Part shown: one piece after another, positions 25,997 to 35,700 of the stretch
How positions within the stretch are numbered: position 1 is the first letter of the stretch
Layout of the letters: every line of letters starts with the position of its first letter
Source: CAYUVH01 sp964448135
GTDB lineage: Bacteria; Verrucomicrobiota; Verrucomicrobiia; Limisphaerales; UBA8199
DNA: 64,000 nucleotides
NCBI GenBank assembly: GCA_964448135.1
Contig: CAYUVH010000032.1
Coordinates: 124,001 to 188,000 of the forward strand
Direction of reading: 5' to 3'
The notes under the pieces: model-generated
Told to the model about the DNA's origin: nothing
The model's database searches: none
Seen by the model: only the letters and a program-made list of their open reading frames with translations
Translations under genes and position numbers: made by a program

Positions 25997-26275
25997 ATGA
26001 GCGAGCCGTTGCAATCTGTTTCGCTGAGAGAGGCCCTAAAGGAGTGGGAGGACCCAGACGTCGCGGCTTATCATGGGGCGTGTTGCTTGGGGCTTATCGC
26101 GCCAACGGTGAGCTTTGCCGCATCGAAGCCCACGGTCTTCACTGCCAATCCGGTGAGCGATTTGCTTTATCAGACGTTGGAGCACCTGGTGCGCATCGGG
26201 GCACTGGAGCAGACCGGAGATGAGCCCCGCTACCGGTGGAACGGGTCGTTCAGAGCAGAGGTGGTGTCCCAATGA
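25997..26275 (+). CDS. Cassette ORF 3: hypothetical protein
   Basis: 92 residues, with the ATG immediately after GTTAGTC. MSEPLQSVSLREALKEWEDPDVAAYHGACCLGLIAPT is followed by a helical segment DLLYQTLEHLVRIGALEQTGDEPRYRWNGSF that resembles the wing of a small winged-helix domain. No known family was recognised. The stop codon TGA (26273-26275) overlaps the start of attC site 3 (GACGAAC). GTTAGTC at the start and GACGAAC at the end are complementary at 6 of 7 positions. Confidence 0.6.
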   Translation: MSEPLQSVSLREALKEWEDPDVAAYHGACCLGLIAPTVSFAASKPTVFTANPVSDLLYQTLEHLVRIGALEQTGDEPRYRWNGSFRAEVVSQ

Positions 26276-26345
26276 CGAACCATCCGGTTGCAGGCAAGGC
26301 CGGGATCGGGTCACTGGCCCGGCTTGGCTGCGCTTTCCGTTAGCT
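26274..26345 (+). repeat. attC-like recombination site 3
   Basis: Starts GACGAAC (26274-26280) and ends GTTAGCT (26339-26345). The inverted ends pair through CAGGCAAGGCCGG on the left and CCGGCTTGGCTGCG on the right. At 72 bp it is the shortest site of the array. The right core deviates from GTTRRRY at one base. Confidence 0.7.
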
Positions 26346-26347
26346 GC

Positions 26348-26620
26348 ATGAGCAAGAACGCCGTCATATGCGGAATTGAGCACGCTCTCAAGGACGAGGG
26401 CTGCAATGAGATTCCCGTCGGCGAGCTTTACGCACGGGTGCACAAGACCCGCGGCAATTTAGACCTGGGCCTCAATGACTTCCAGGGGGTCTTGAGAGAG
26501 TTGGTGAGCGACGGACTATTTGAGCTATTTGGAGAGGGCGCCGAGCTGTCCGAGGTATCGCTCATAGCCCGGAGCCAGATGCACCCGTCCGTGCCGTATG
26601 GCAAGGCGAGAGAGCTATGA
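26348..26620 (+). CDS. Cassette ORF 4: hypothetical protein
   Basis: 90 residues from ATG 26348, two bases after attC site 3. It starts MSKNAVICGIEHALKDEGCNEIPVGELYARVHKTRGN and continues LGLNDFQGVLRELVSDGLFELFGEGAEL. The helix-rich pattern with a terminal wing-like segment resembles a small winged-helix DNA-binding domain, but I cannot name a family. It is followed directly by a degenerate attC-like site, making it the last cassette. Upstream in-frame codons lie within attC site 3 and are not a likely start. Confidence 0.55.
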   Translation: MSKNAVICGIEHALKDEGCNEIPVGELYARVHKTRGNLDLGLNDFQGVLRELVSDGLFELFGEGAELSEVSLIARSQMHPSVPYGKAREL

Positions 26621-26621
26621 C

Positions 26622-26718
26622 GGCCAACGAGCGCACTTCAGGCAACGGCGCGATTACGGTTCTGTTCCATTTCAACCGTCCTTGTCGCACCATGCCTGAG
26701 TGCGAGCGCTCGGCATGG
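26622..26718 (+). repeat. Degenerate attC-like site 4
   Basis: The left end is GGCCAAC (26622-26628) followed by GAGCGCACTTCAGGCA. The right end, TGCCTGAGTGCGAGCGCTCGG, pairs with it imperfectly. The terminal GTTRRRY core is missing, since the sequence reads CGCTCGGCATGG where CGTT would be expected. It could be a decayed site at the array end. The 180-bp repeat begins 17 bp later. Confidence 0.5.
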
Positions 26719-26735
26719 CGCGGATGGGGAACGGA

Positions 26736-26915
26736 GTTTAACAGGAGCGAACTGAGGAAACAGAGCATGAAGAGGAGGAAGAATTAGCCGCGAAAAAGCG
26801 CAGAAGGCGCAAAAGTCCTACAAACAGGAGTCGGATTCCAATAGCCACAAAAAGGCACAAAAAAGCAGGCGTGAGGAGGGCGGAAAAGTGGTAATAGGGA
26901 GGGACTGATGCTGGC
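26736..26915. repeat. 180-bp direct repeat, right copy
   Basis: Right-hand partner of 24656-24835 in the same orientation. It differs by substitutions and small indels that cancel in length, including an extra CATGAAG segment and a shorter AAAACACAC tract. Homologous recombination between the two copies would delete or excise the whole cassette array of about 2.1 kb. Confidence 0.85.
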
Positions 26916-26956
26916 GACTGTCCTGCTAAACCGCAAATTCCCGTGCTCTTGGACGA

Positions 26957-26984
26957 GCTGCGGCTTATAAAGCCGCGCTCCGGG
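26957..26984. repeat. Dispersed palindromic repeat, GCGGCTTATAAAGCCGC family (copy 1)
   Basis: A 28-bp sequence with the palindrome GCGGCTTATAAAGCCGC followed by GCTCCGGG. An identical copy lies at 38001-38028. Both are intergenic and followed by a T-rich run (GATTTTTTG, GACTTTTTG), so they can also fold as terminators. Confidence 0.8.
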
Positions 26985-27016
26985 GATTTTTTGCAACGCC
27001 GTCCGCCACATAAACC

Positions 27017-27559
27017 ATGGCCACTTATATTGCATTGCTGCGCGGGATCAATGTGAGCGGACAGAAGCTCGTCCGGATGACGGATTTGCAGGCGCACTTT
27101 GAGGCTTTCGGGGCCGGGGAGGTCCGGACTTATATTCAGAGCGGCAATGTGGTTTTCACGCATCGGGAGAAGACAGCCGCGGCGGTGCGGGGCGCGCTGG
27201 AGAAACACCTGGCGAAGAAACTGGGTTTTGCGGTGCCCACGCTGGTGAGGTCGGCGGCTGAACTGGCCGAGATCGTGGGCGCGAATCCGTATGACACCAA
27301 GCTGCCGGAGTTCGGCAAGCGGATGTATGTGTGCTTTTTTGAAAAGGCGCCGGGGGCGGAGGCGATCAAGGAGATTGGCGAGCTGGTGACGGACAAGGAA
27401 CGGCTGACGATAACGGGTGGGGCGGGTTATGCGTATTATGCGGACGGGCTGGGACGCGCGAAGCTCTCGAGCAACGTCATTGAACGAAAGCTGGGTCTGG
27501 CGACGTTGCGGAATTGGAATACGGTGACCGCGCTGCTGGCGATGTGCCAGGCGGAGTGA
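27017..27559 (+). CDS. DUF1697 domain protein
   Basis: 180 residues. MATYIALLRGINVSGQKLVRMTDLQAHFEAFGAGEVRTYIQSGNVVF is the standard DUF1697 start (Y-x-A-L-L-R-G-I-N-V-G-G...Y-I-Q-S-G-N). LTITGGAGYAYYADGLGRAKLSSN and ATLRNWNTVTALLAM complete it. The family is widespread, small and cytosolic, with no established biochemical activity. It lies to the right of the cassette region, outside the 180-bp repeats. Its upstream region holds a palindromic repeat but no clear promoter. Confidence 0.88.
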   Translation: MATYIALLRGINVSGQKLVRMTDLQAHFEAFGAGEVRTYIQSGNVVFTHREKTAAAVRGALEKHLAKKLGFAVPTLVRSAAELAEIVGANPYDTKLPEFGKRMYVCFFEKAPGAEAIKEIGELVTDKERLTITGGAGYAYYADGLGRAKLSSNVIERKLGLATLRNWNTVTALLAMCQAE

Positions 27560-27592
27560 AAAGCGTTTCCAGACCGTGGAGCAGAAGGACTT

Positions 27593-30500
27593 TCAGACGC
27601 GGTCGGAAAGGAGGACCGCGAGCGGCTCACCGGGCTTGAGCGTGAGGGTTTCTTTAAATGAAACCCGCGCCTGACCGGAGCTGAATTCGAAGCTGGCCAC
27701 GACCGGTTTTCCCGCACGGCTGACCGTTGCGACCACGGGAGTGCCGGCGGGCGTCGAAAGAAAATCCTTCAACTGCAAACGTCCTTCGACGACGGTGATC
27801 ACGCTCTCCTGATTTCCGTCGCGGCGCGATTGTCGCACGTGTCCCCAGCCCTCGGGGCCGGTGAAAAACCCTTTATAGTCCTCCGCCGTGTGACGCGGCG
27901 CAAAGCGCAGACTTTGGCGCGGCCCGTCGTATTCCCAGCCCGAGAGCGCGAGCAGCAGCGACCACGAAGACATGGCGCGGGCGTAGTGCCCGCCGCACTC
28001 GATTTCGCTCCACGGATTGCGACGGATCGGCGGGCGCGGCTTGCCGTCGTAGCGGTCGCGCACGGCTTTGACGAGCGTCAACCCCTCCTCGGTGAGCCCT
28101 TCGTAGATCAGGTGCGCGGCGACCTGGTATTCGATGCCGGTCCAGACTTCGTCCGAATACAACATGACGCCGTTGGGCCGTCCGCCGTTCGGCCAGGTGC
28201 AAATGATCAGCCCCATGTCTTTCGCGCCGGCGAAAGCGCGCGGGTAATGTTTCCAATCCGTCAGGTCGGTTTTGAAATTGTATTTGTAAATCGCGCGCAG
28301 CGACGAAACGACCTTGTCCCGCGGGAGAAGGTAGCCGAGCCCAAGCTGGTGCGCCCACCACTGACCGATGAGCTGGTCCGCCATGCAACCAGGGCCGACC
28401 TCGCCCTGGCGGGTTTGGTAATCCGGCAGGTTTTGCTGGAAGTATTCGCCGTTCCAGCACAGCTCGATGAGCTTGTTCTGGCCGCGCAGGAAAATTTCGT
28501 GGAAGCGATCGGCGGTCGCGCTGTCGCCCACCCGCCGGCCCCATTCTTCGCCCGCGCGCAAGGCCGCGAGATAGTAACCGCTGATGAACGTGGTGACGCC
28601 GTGCAGCGCTTCATCGTAGGTGTTCCACTGGTCATCCTGCAAAATGCCGAGCGGTTTGCCGCCGCCGTCTTTGGCATCGCGCTCGATGAGGTACTCCACC
28701 GCCTTTTTCGCGCCCGGCCAATACTCGCGCAGAAACGCCTCATCCGGCGAGTTCAACCCCTCGCGATACGCTTTCAGAATGCAACTGGCATGACCATCCG
28801 CGAATGGCTTTTCCCCGGTGGGATGCGGGGGCGAAGGCACGTCGGTGCGGTTGTTGATGCCACCGTCAGCGAGCTGCTGGTGTTTGAAATCGATCCGGCG
28901 CATCTCCCTTTCCAAATCAGGAAACAACCGCGCGAGCGACTGCTCATAACCCCAGACGTGCGTGCAGGTCGGAGGACAACAACCATTGGAGCCTTCCCAG
29001 CCGTAGATGTCGCCGTTGGCGATGCGAAAGACGACGCCGGTGTAGCGAATGATCGCCGCGTTGGCGGTAAGCGAATCCACCAGCCAGTAGGGCAGTGAAC
29101 TGTTGTACATCGCATCGCGGAAGGATTCCGTCCGCGACCGCAACGAATCGAACTTGCCGGCCGCCTCGGCGATCACCGCCTGCGCATCCGGCCATTGGGT
29201 CGCGTAATGGCAGCCAATCCATTCGCCCGGTTGATTGCCTTCTTTGACCGCGTAGCTATTGGGGTAATGCCACGCCAGCAGGAACGGCACTTCGACGCTG
29301 CCGGCCGGAGGCACGTCCACCGTGGCGGCCACGGCGCTGCCCACCGTGCGGCCGCGAGGAGTCGGTGTACCGGGGGAGGATTGCTCTGCCGCGCCGAAGT
29401 TACCCCGCGTGGAAAATGCGTCCCAGATTTCGGCCCAGTCTTTGACCGAGGCAAAGGTGCTGGACGATTCCGCCAGCGTGGCCAGCGCGAGCGACCCGTA
29501 ACCCGGCGCTTTTGGGTCGAGGCCGTCGGAGGGCGTATAATTTGCCCCCGCGATTTTGCACAGGACGGCGTAAGCTTCCTGCCGGGCATTCATGATCGAG
29601 GCTTGCGCGGGTGCCAGCACGGCGCCGGCGGCGAGAACAACTTTGCCTTTGCCCAGCGCACGCTGGAAGGATTTCAAACCGTTCGGCAGCGTGGACTCCG
29701 ACGCGCCCGGCAATAGCGCGATGCCCTCGAATTGGATTTCCGGCCGCCCGCTCGCGCCATTCTTTTCCAACCGCAGCCGTTTGAATCGCGCTGGCAAAAG
29801 CGCGTCCAGGGCCAGCATCAGTTCGCGGTTCCCGGGTAGATCGGAAAACTCGATTTGGTCCACGTTGATGTGACCCCAGGGACCTTTCTGTTCGTCCACG
29901 ATTTCGAGGTGGGCGGTCTTGCCCTGGAATTCCGAAACGTCCCACGTGACGGGCTCGAGGTGCTCGCGCGAGCGGCCGGAAACCGCGCGCACCGTCCTGC
30001 CGTCCACGAGCAGCCGCACCTGCGTGGCGGGCCAGTTGCCGCCGCCGACGAGAAAGCGGATGAAACGACGCTCGACGGTGAAAGGTTTGCCGACCAACCG
30101 CCCGGTTGTGTCGTCGCCTTCCAGAAAAGTGTTCACCAATCCCGCGCCGATGTAGCCGGTGACTTTCTGCTGGTTGGGCAGCGTGCCACGCGCCGGCTTT
30201 TTGCCGAAGGCCTGCCCCTCGACCTGCCACTTGCCATAGTCGCCCTCGAAATCCTCGAACACGATATCTGGCCGCACATCGATTTCCGACGCCGGCCGGC
30301 CCTGGCTCCAAGTGGCGTAGGATTCGAGCAGCGGCATCGCATTGCCGGAAAAAATCAAGGTAGCCCCGGCTTCGACCGCCTTGCGCGTCCACGCCATGAC
30401 CGGTTCGGGCAGCATGACCGCGGGTTCTTCCATCCAAATCACCGTCTGCGCGGGAGCGGCCGGTGGATCGGCCGGGGGCGTGCCTTCGGGAAAAAATTCC

Positions 30501-31369
30501 ACCTTCAGGTTGGCGGGACGATCCGCCGGCGGCACGTTCAAGCCCCTCATGCTTCCCGGCGCATAAATTGTCACCGGCTGATCGAGAACCGGCTGCCGGC
30601 CGGCCTTGGTGCGCAACGACACGCCACGGGCACGACCGGTGGTGAAGACCTCGTTGAAATTGCCGCCGAAGGCCGGGTTTTCGAAGGAGTTGTTGCCACC
30701 CAAGGCATCGTAGCCGACGGGATTTTGCAGCAGCGCGGCGAGGGAAACGCTTTGTTTTTCCGCGGTCGGATTTTGCGCGCGGAACACGCACACGGCCAGA
30801 GGCATCGAGGAAAAGCGCGCGTCCAGGGGCGCGAACGGGGTGAACGCGGTCAATTCCAGCTTCACTGGCAGATCCGCGTCCTCGAAGCGCAGCGTCGCGA
30901 CCGGGTATTCACCAGTCATCTCGATGCGCCGCACGCGCGGCCAGTCCGGGCCGCCGGTGGTTTGGAGCAGCCGCGTCGCGCCGCCCGCGCGCGCAATAAA
31001 ATGGAACGGCACATGCCCGTCGCGCAACGTGTTGAACAACTGCCACGTCGTCATCTGCCCATCGGCGCCGATCTCGAAATTACCGGTCCCAATGCCGCCC
31101 AGGTGCATGCGGGCATCCGTGTGGACATCGGAAAAATACCGGCGCGGCAGCGCCGGGCCGAGGAGTTGTTTGCGCCAGGCGGCGTAATCGGCCTCCGGCA
31201 GTGAAAAAGCGCCGAGCGCCGGCGTCGCGAGCAAGGCGGCGCCGCCCACGCCCATCAGAGTGAGAAAATCACGCCGCGATATGGCGGAGGACGCCGAGGG
31301 CCCGCACTCCCCGCCGGCGCAGCAGCACTTGCGCACCGCCTGCGGCCGCGATGAATCAGCATTCGACAT
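27593..31369 (-). CDS. GH116 family glycoside hydrolase (GBA2-like) with Tat signal
   Basis: 1258 residues. A twin-arginine signal is present (S-R32-R33-D-F-L, then LMGVGGAALLATPALG). The GH116 N-terminal domain begins at RRYFSDVHTDARMHLGGIGTGNFEIGADGQMTTWQLFNT. The catalytic (alpha/alpha)6 domain occupies the last 500 residues, with SSLPYWLVDSLTANAAIIRYTG, GWEGSNGCCPPTCTHVWGYEQSLARLFPDLER, ELCWNGEYF and HYARAMSSWSLLLALSGW. Known members are beta-glucosidases, beta-xylosidases or glucosylceramidases. A long insertion (about residues 290-640) contains beta-sandwich-like and hydrophobic blocks, such as FLEGDDTTGRLVGKPFTVERRFIRFLVGGGNWPATQVRLLVDG. It is the last gene of the minus-strand carbohydrate cluster. 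Confidence 0.88.
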   Translation of the reverse strand: MSNADSSRPQAVRKCCCAGGECGPSASSAISRRDFLTLMGVGGAALLATPALGAFSLPEADYAAWRKQLLGPALPRRYFSDVHTDARMHLGGIGTGNFEIGADGQMTTWQLFNTLRDGHVPFHFIARAGGATRLLQTTGGPDWPRVRRIEMTGEYPVATLRFEDADLPVKLELTAFTPFAPLDARFSSMPLAVCVFRAQNPTAEKQSVSLAALLQNPVGYDALGGNNSFENPAFGGNFNEVFTTGRARGVSLRTKAGRQPVLDQPVTIYAPGSMRGLNVPPADRPANLKVEFFPEGTPPADPPAAPAQTVIWMEEPAVMLPEPVMAWTRKAVEAGATLIFSGNAMPLLESYATWSQGRPASEIDVRPDIVFEDFEGDYGKWQVEGQAFGKKPARGTLPNQQKVTGYIGAGLVNTFLEGDDTTGRLVGKPFTVERRFIRFLVGGGNWPATQVRLLVDGRTVRAVSGRSREHLEPVTWDVSEFQGKTAHLEIVDEQKGPWGHINVDQIEFSDLPGNRELMLALDALLPARFKRLRLEKNGASGRPEIQFEGIALLPGASESTLPNGLKSFQRALGKGKVVLAAGAVLAPAQASIMNARQEAYAVLCKIAGANYTPSDGLDPKAPGYGSLALATLAESSSTFASVKDWAEIWDAFSTRGNFGAAEQSSPGTPTPRGRTVGSAVAATVDVPPAGSVEVPFLLAWHYPNSYAVKEGNQPGEWIGCHYATQWPDAQAVIAEAAGKFDSLRSRTESFRDAMYNSSLPYWLVDSLTANAAIIRYTGVVFRIANGDIYGWEGSNGCCPPTCTHVWGYEQSLARLFPDLEREMRRIDFKHQQLADGGINNRTDVPSPPHPTGEKPFADGHASCILKAYREGLNSPDEAFLREYWPGAKKAVEYLIERDAKDGGGKPLGILQDDQWNTYDEALHGVTTFISGYYLAALRAGEEWGRRVGDSATADRFHEIFLRGQNKLIELCWNGEYFQQNLPDYQTRQGEVGPGCMADQLIGQWWAHQLGLGYLLPRDKVVSSLRAIYKYNFKTDLTDWKHYPRAFAGAKDMGLIICTWPNGGRPNGVMLYSDEVWTGIEYQVAAHLIYEGLTEEGLTLVKAVRDRYDGKPRPPIRRNPWSEIECGGHYARAMSSWSLLLALSGWEYDGPRQSLRFAPRHTAEDYKGFFTGPEGWGHVRQSRRDGNQESVITVVEGRLQLKDFLSTPAGTPVVATVSRAGKPVVASFEFSSGQARVSFKETLTLKPGEPLAVLLSDRV

Positions 31370-31439
31370 AAGGTTCGATCAAAGTCGGCGACCGTGGCTG
31401 GTCGCCGGCGACACGAGTCTTCGCCACCGCCGGCTGCAA

Positions 31440-32705
31440 TCAATCTTTTTCGACGCTCATCCGGCGGACGAGCACCGCCTTGCGCTTGCGACCCTGTTCG
31501 TCCAATCGCTCGAAATCCGTATACGCCATGAGGAACTCGTTCGGACCAATCGCGCGCAAAGCCGTGTAACCATCCGTGCGCGAACCCATTTTTTCGCGTT
31601 CGCCGGAGAACAGTGCGATCGGTGGCTGCCAGGTTTTGCCCGAACCATCCAGGCTGACAGTCAGGTTCACTCCGGGCCGGCCGTAGGTCAGAATCAGCGG
31701 GCCGGACTTGAGTTGAAGCAAATCCGGCATCACGCCGAACTTGCCCAGTTCGTTCAGTGCGCGCGGCGGGGTCCAGGTCCGCCCCTGATCGCGGGAATAT
31801 GTAATGAGCATGGATTTCTGGTCCTGATCCGTCCGGCGAATCACGCAGACCAGTTCGCCCCTGGCGATCTGACACAAGACAGGCTCGGTCATGTTGCTGA
31901 TCTCTCCGGGGATGGAGTTAGCGTTGGCAATCGGCGCGCGGACTTCCCAAGTCCGGCCGTTGTTGGTGGAGACAAAGCAGGAACAGCCACAACCCTTCGG
32001 CGTTGAGCCGTCCGGCATTTTGTAAAGCGCGCGATAATCCGCCCACAACAGTTCCTTTTCCACCACGATCGGCGGCCGCTCAAAGGTGATGCCGGAAATC
32101 AATCCGGCTTCGTTGCCTTGCGCGATCCACACGAGCCGGCCGCGCGGGTCCCAGGCAGAGTCCTCCGACTGCCATTTTCCGGTGGCCGGTTTCCAGCGCA
32201 GGACGGGTTGATGGTTGAGGAAATTCTGAATGTTCGTGGGGAAATCCTGCGCATCGTAGATCACCATCTTGCGATAGCAGAAGTAGTCGCCCAATGGCTT
32301 TGGCAGGTTGCCCAGCTCCAGCGGCCTGGGCATGGGCATGCACAAAAACTGTCCGTCGGTAATCCCGGCCACGAGGCTGCTGTGAGGCATGGACGGATCG
32401 GTTGCCGGCTGCCAGGTCCTGCCCGTATCACTCGAAATGAGCGCCGGCTCGGCGTGCCCGTAGGCGCGCACGGAATCCTCCCCGGCGTGATAACGCAGGA
32501 GCAACTTGCCGCCGGGATACGCGGACAAAGTGGGAAACTGGTATTGACCCCAGCGGTGCTCCCCGGGATCCGCCAGGGCGGCCACCACGGGCGGGAATAG
32601 ATTCAGCTTCCAGTGCTGGCCGAGGGAAACGGACTCCGGGGCCGGTCCCGCCGCCCGCCCGGCGAGGGCGCACAGCAGACCGAGCAGGGCGGGGATTTTC
32701 GACAT
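31440..32705 (-). CDS. Sialidase-family (BNR/Asp-box) exported protein
   Basis: 421 residues with signal peptide MSKIPALLGLLCALAGRAAG. Three Asp-boxes of the form S-x-D/N-x-G-x-T-W are visible: ISSDTGRTWQPA, VSTNNGRTWEVR and YSRDQGRTWTPP. A six-bladed propeller is expected. YPGGKLLLRYHAGEDSVRAYG lies near the N-terminus. The family includes exo-alpha-sialidases but also many propeller proteins with other substrates, so the substrate is uncertain. It lies between the GH116 gene and the large exported protein on the same strand. Confidence 0.75.
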   Translation of the reverse strand: MSKIPALLGLLCALAGRAAGPAPESVSLGQHWKLNLFPPVVAALADPGEHRWGQYQFPTLSAYPGGKLLLRYHAGEDSVRAYGHAEPALISSDTGRTWQPATDPSMPHSSLVAGITDGQFLCMPMPRPLELGNLPKPLGDYFCYRKMVIYDAQDFPTNIQNFLNHQPVLRWKPATGKWQSEDSAWDPRGRLVWIAQGNEAGLISGITFERPPIVVEKELLWADYRALYKMPDGSTPKGCGCSCFVSTNNGRTWEVRAPIANANSIPGEISNMTEPVLCQIARGELVCVIRRTDQDQKSMLITYSRDQGRTWTPPRALNELGKFGVMPDLLQLKSGPLILTYGRPGVNLTVSLDGSGKTWQPPIALFSGEREKMGSRTDGYTALRAIGPNEFLMAYTDFERLDEQGRKRKAVLVRRMSVEKD

Positions 32706-32780
32706 AGTGGACTTCAGCCGATGGTGCGGGGTGCGCAGAACACCCCGGCACCTGAGCCTCCGGCGGGAGCCGAAGCAAGA

Positions 32781-35700
32781 TCAGCGTGGCAATTGGGTGC
32801 GGAAATACCGCGGCGACTGGTTGCGGGGGAGCGAATAGATATTGGTGCCGCCACCCGCATTGGTGGCCACCGTGGTCCAGATCGGGCCCGTGACCAGCTG
32901 CGTCGCGGTCTGGAGGATGCCGCGATAGGCAACATCCATGTTCGCGCCGTTCGGGGTGACGGTAACGAACGGCGGATTGACGGCCGAGAGGTCCACGAGG
33001 TTGAAATTCACGGTACCTTCGCCGGCACTGGCGAGCGAACCCCACACCAGACCGATGATGGAATTGGCGGTGGTGCTGAACGGCAACGTCGCCACCCAAT
33101 TCGAGTCGTAGTAATAGGACACCTGCCTGGTGACGGGGTCGAAGGCCGCCTGGTAGAGATGATAGGCGTCCAGGGCGGAAGAATCGGCGGTCAGGACGTA
33201 GTTGGTAAACCCGTTGGTGATTGCGAGCCCCAGCACGAGGTTGTTGTTGGCGTCCGCGTTGAAGCCGAAGCCCGAGCGGCCGTTTTTGTAATCCTCCCAG
33301 AACGCGAACAGCGCCGGGCCGTTACCGAAGTTCTCGGCGATGCGGCTGCGCACGCTGAGCACGAAGCCCGATTGCCGGGCGGCGTCCTGCAGGTTGGTGG
33401 CGATGTTCAAGGAGTAGGTGATAAACGCGCCGATCGTGGTCGAGGCGTCCCGCACCTGCCAGGCGTTGAGGCCGGTGGCGTTGTCGTCAAAGATCGCGTT
33501 GGTCGAAAGGCCAGGGTCGGTGAACGGCGGCAGAATCCAGCTTCCGCCCTGGGGCGAAACCGGGTCCGGCGGACCGGACGGAGCGGTGGTGGTGTTGCCG
33601 GCGTCGTAACGCGCCACCGAACCGAGCGTCGGGAAAACCACGGTGGCCGGCGAGTTTGACACGATGATCAGGTTCGAAGTATCGCGCACGTTGCTGACGC
33701 GGACGGTGTAGTTGCTGCCCTGCACAAACGGGCCGGCGCGCAGCTCGAGGGTTAGCGAATCAAGCATGCGCGCGGCGATGTTCGTCACGCCGGGATTGAC
33801 CCAGGAGAAGTTGGCCAGGTTGGTTGAGTAGGCCTCCTGCACCGGCTCGGAGAAGGTCAGCATGATGCGGTCGATGATCGGTGAAGGGGCGGCCGCAATG
33901 ATCACGGGTGGATTCGTGTCATCGGTCACCGTCAGGACCGCGGCGGCGGTGGAGATATCGCCGAGGGCGCTGAAGGTCCGGCAGCGGAACTGGCTGCCGT
34001 TGTAGCCGGAGTTGATGAAACTGGTGGTGTAATTGGTGGCGGTCGCGCCGGCGATGGCCACATCGTTGGAATACCATTGGACGGTGTTGACGTAAGGATT
34101 GAACGCCGCGATGAAGGTCACCTTCTGGCCGACGCCGTTGGTGGTGCTGGGCGGGCTTTGCGCGACCGAGGGGGCCGTGGCTCCGATTACGTCCAGTTGC
34201 ACCAGGTTGTAATTCATCTGGCCTTTGCCGGCGGTGGAGACGCCGCCGAAGGTGAGGCCGGACCCGGCCAGGGCCTGCCCGGTGTAAGAGTCCGTAATGA
34301 GCTGGCCATCGAAATAAATTGCCGCCGCCTTCGTCACCGGGTTGTAAACCATGATGTTGGTGTGAAACCCGTTCAAGTTCGGGCTGACGATGTAAGTTAC
34401 CCCACCCACGGAGCCCAGCCACAGACTGCCGCTGATGTCCGCGCCCCAGGACAGCCCGTAGCGGATTCCGGGATTGAAAAAGAGCACGAACTGGTCGGAA
34501 GCGGTGGTGCCGAAATTGTCGGCCAGCCGGCTGACGGTGATCAACCGCCACCCGTTGGTGCCCAGATTGACGGAGGCGGGTTGCGGCATCGGAATCACGC
34601 AGGTGGGGTTGCCCGCCGCCGTGGTCGAGTCGGTGATGCTCCAGGAATTGAGCCCGCTGCCCAAGTCATCCGTCACCGGCGCCATGCTGAATCCGGCGGC
34701 CACGGGGACGGTTTTGGTCCAATAGCCGGCATTCGTGACGGAAGGATCAAGCGGACCCGCCGGCTGGGTGGTGGTGGTGCCGGCATCGTAGCGGATGGGC
34801 GAGATGGTCAGCGCCGGCGTGGTAAAGCTCATTTGTGTGGTGGTCATGCTGATGCCCGATTCGCCCAGCACGTTGGTGACCTGCAGCGTGTAGGAGGTGC
34901 CCGGCGCCTGAGCGCTGGTCCACAATTCCACAATACCGGGGCTGACCAGGCTGGCGTTTTGAACGGTCAACGCCCCGCCCACAAAGGAATAATTCAGCAT
35001 GTTCGTGGCGGAAGCCGGGTCCACCTGCTCGGAGAAATTCACCCGCACGTGTTGCAGCGTGAGCACTGGCGTCAGCGACAGCACCTTCGGCGGGTTGGCG
35101 TCATCCACGGTCAACTGCACGTCATCGAGCAAGACGTTCAACGCCGCGCCGGTGCTGTTGGTTACGCGCGTGAAATCAAACGTGATGGTGTCCGCCGTGG
35201 TCATAAGCGAACTAGTGAAGATAAACTCAAACCGGCGGTTGTTGCTCTTGCCCGTGGTGCCGGCTGGAGCGACGCCGCTCCCCGCCAGGCCGCCCAGGAT
35301 CTGGCTGCCGTCCAGATTCTGGCCAGACACAAAGGCCAGGTCCGAGGCTGAACTGGTAATGGCATAGTTGAAAGCGATAGACCGCGTGGCGTCCGTGGTG
35401 TCGGCCGCGGTGATGAACGAGAGCCGGAATTTGTATGGCGGCACCACCGCCGGCAACACGCTGACGCTGATGGCGTTGGTGAGGCGGGCATTGTTGGTGA
35501 GGCTGGCCCAGACTTTTGAATAAAATCCGGCGCCCAGCGAACCGTTGTTCAAAATCTGCTGTTCATTGAAGGTGATCGGCAGCGGGATCGGGGCAACGAA
35601 GAACCACTGACCGCCGGCGGGCCCGTTGGTCAGCGGGCTGGGGGCCGGGTTTTGCACCGGATAGGATTCAAACGAATCCGAATAGATCGTGAGTGAGGCC

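Noticed and set aside
29855..31204. Long plus-strand frame antisense to the GH116 gene
   Set aside because: GH116 motifs are intact on the minus strand; the antisense frame has Arg/Gly/His-rich shadow composition.
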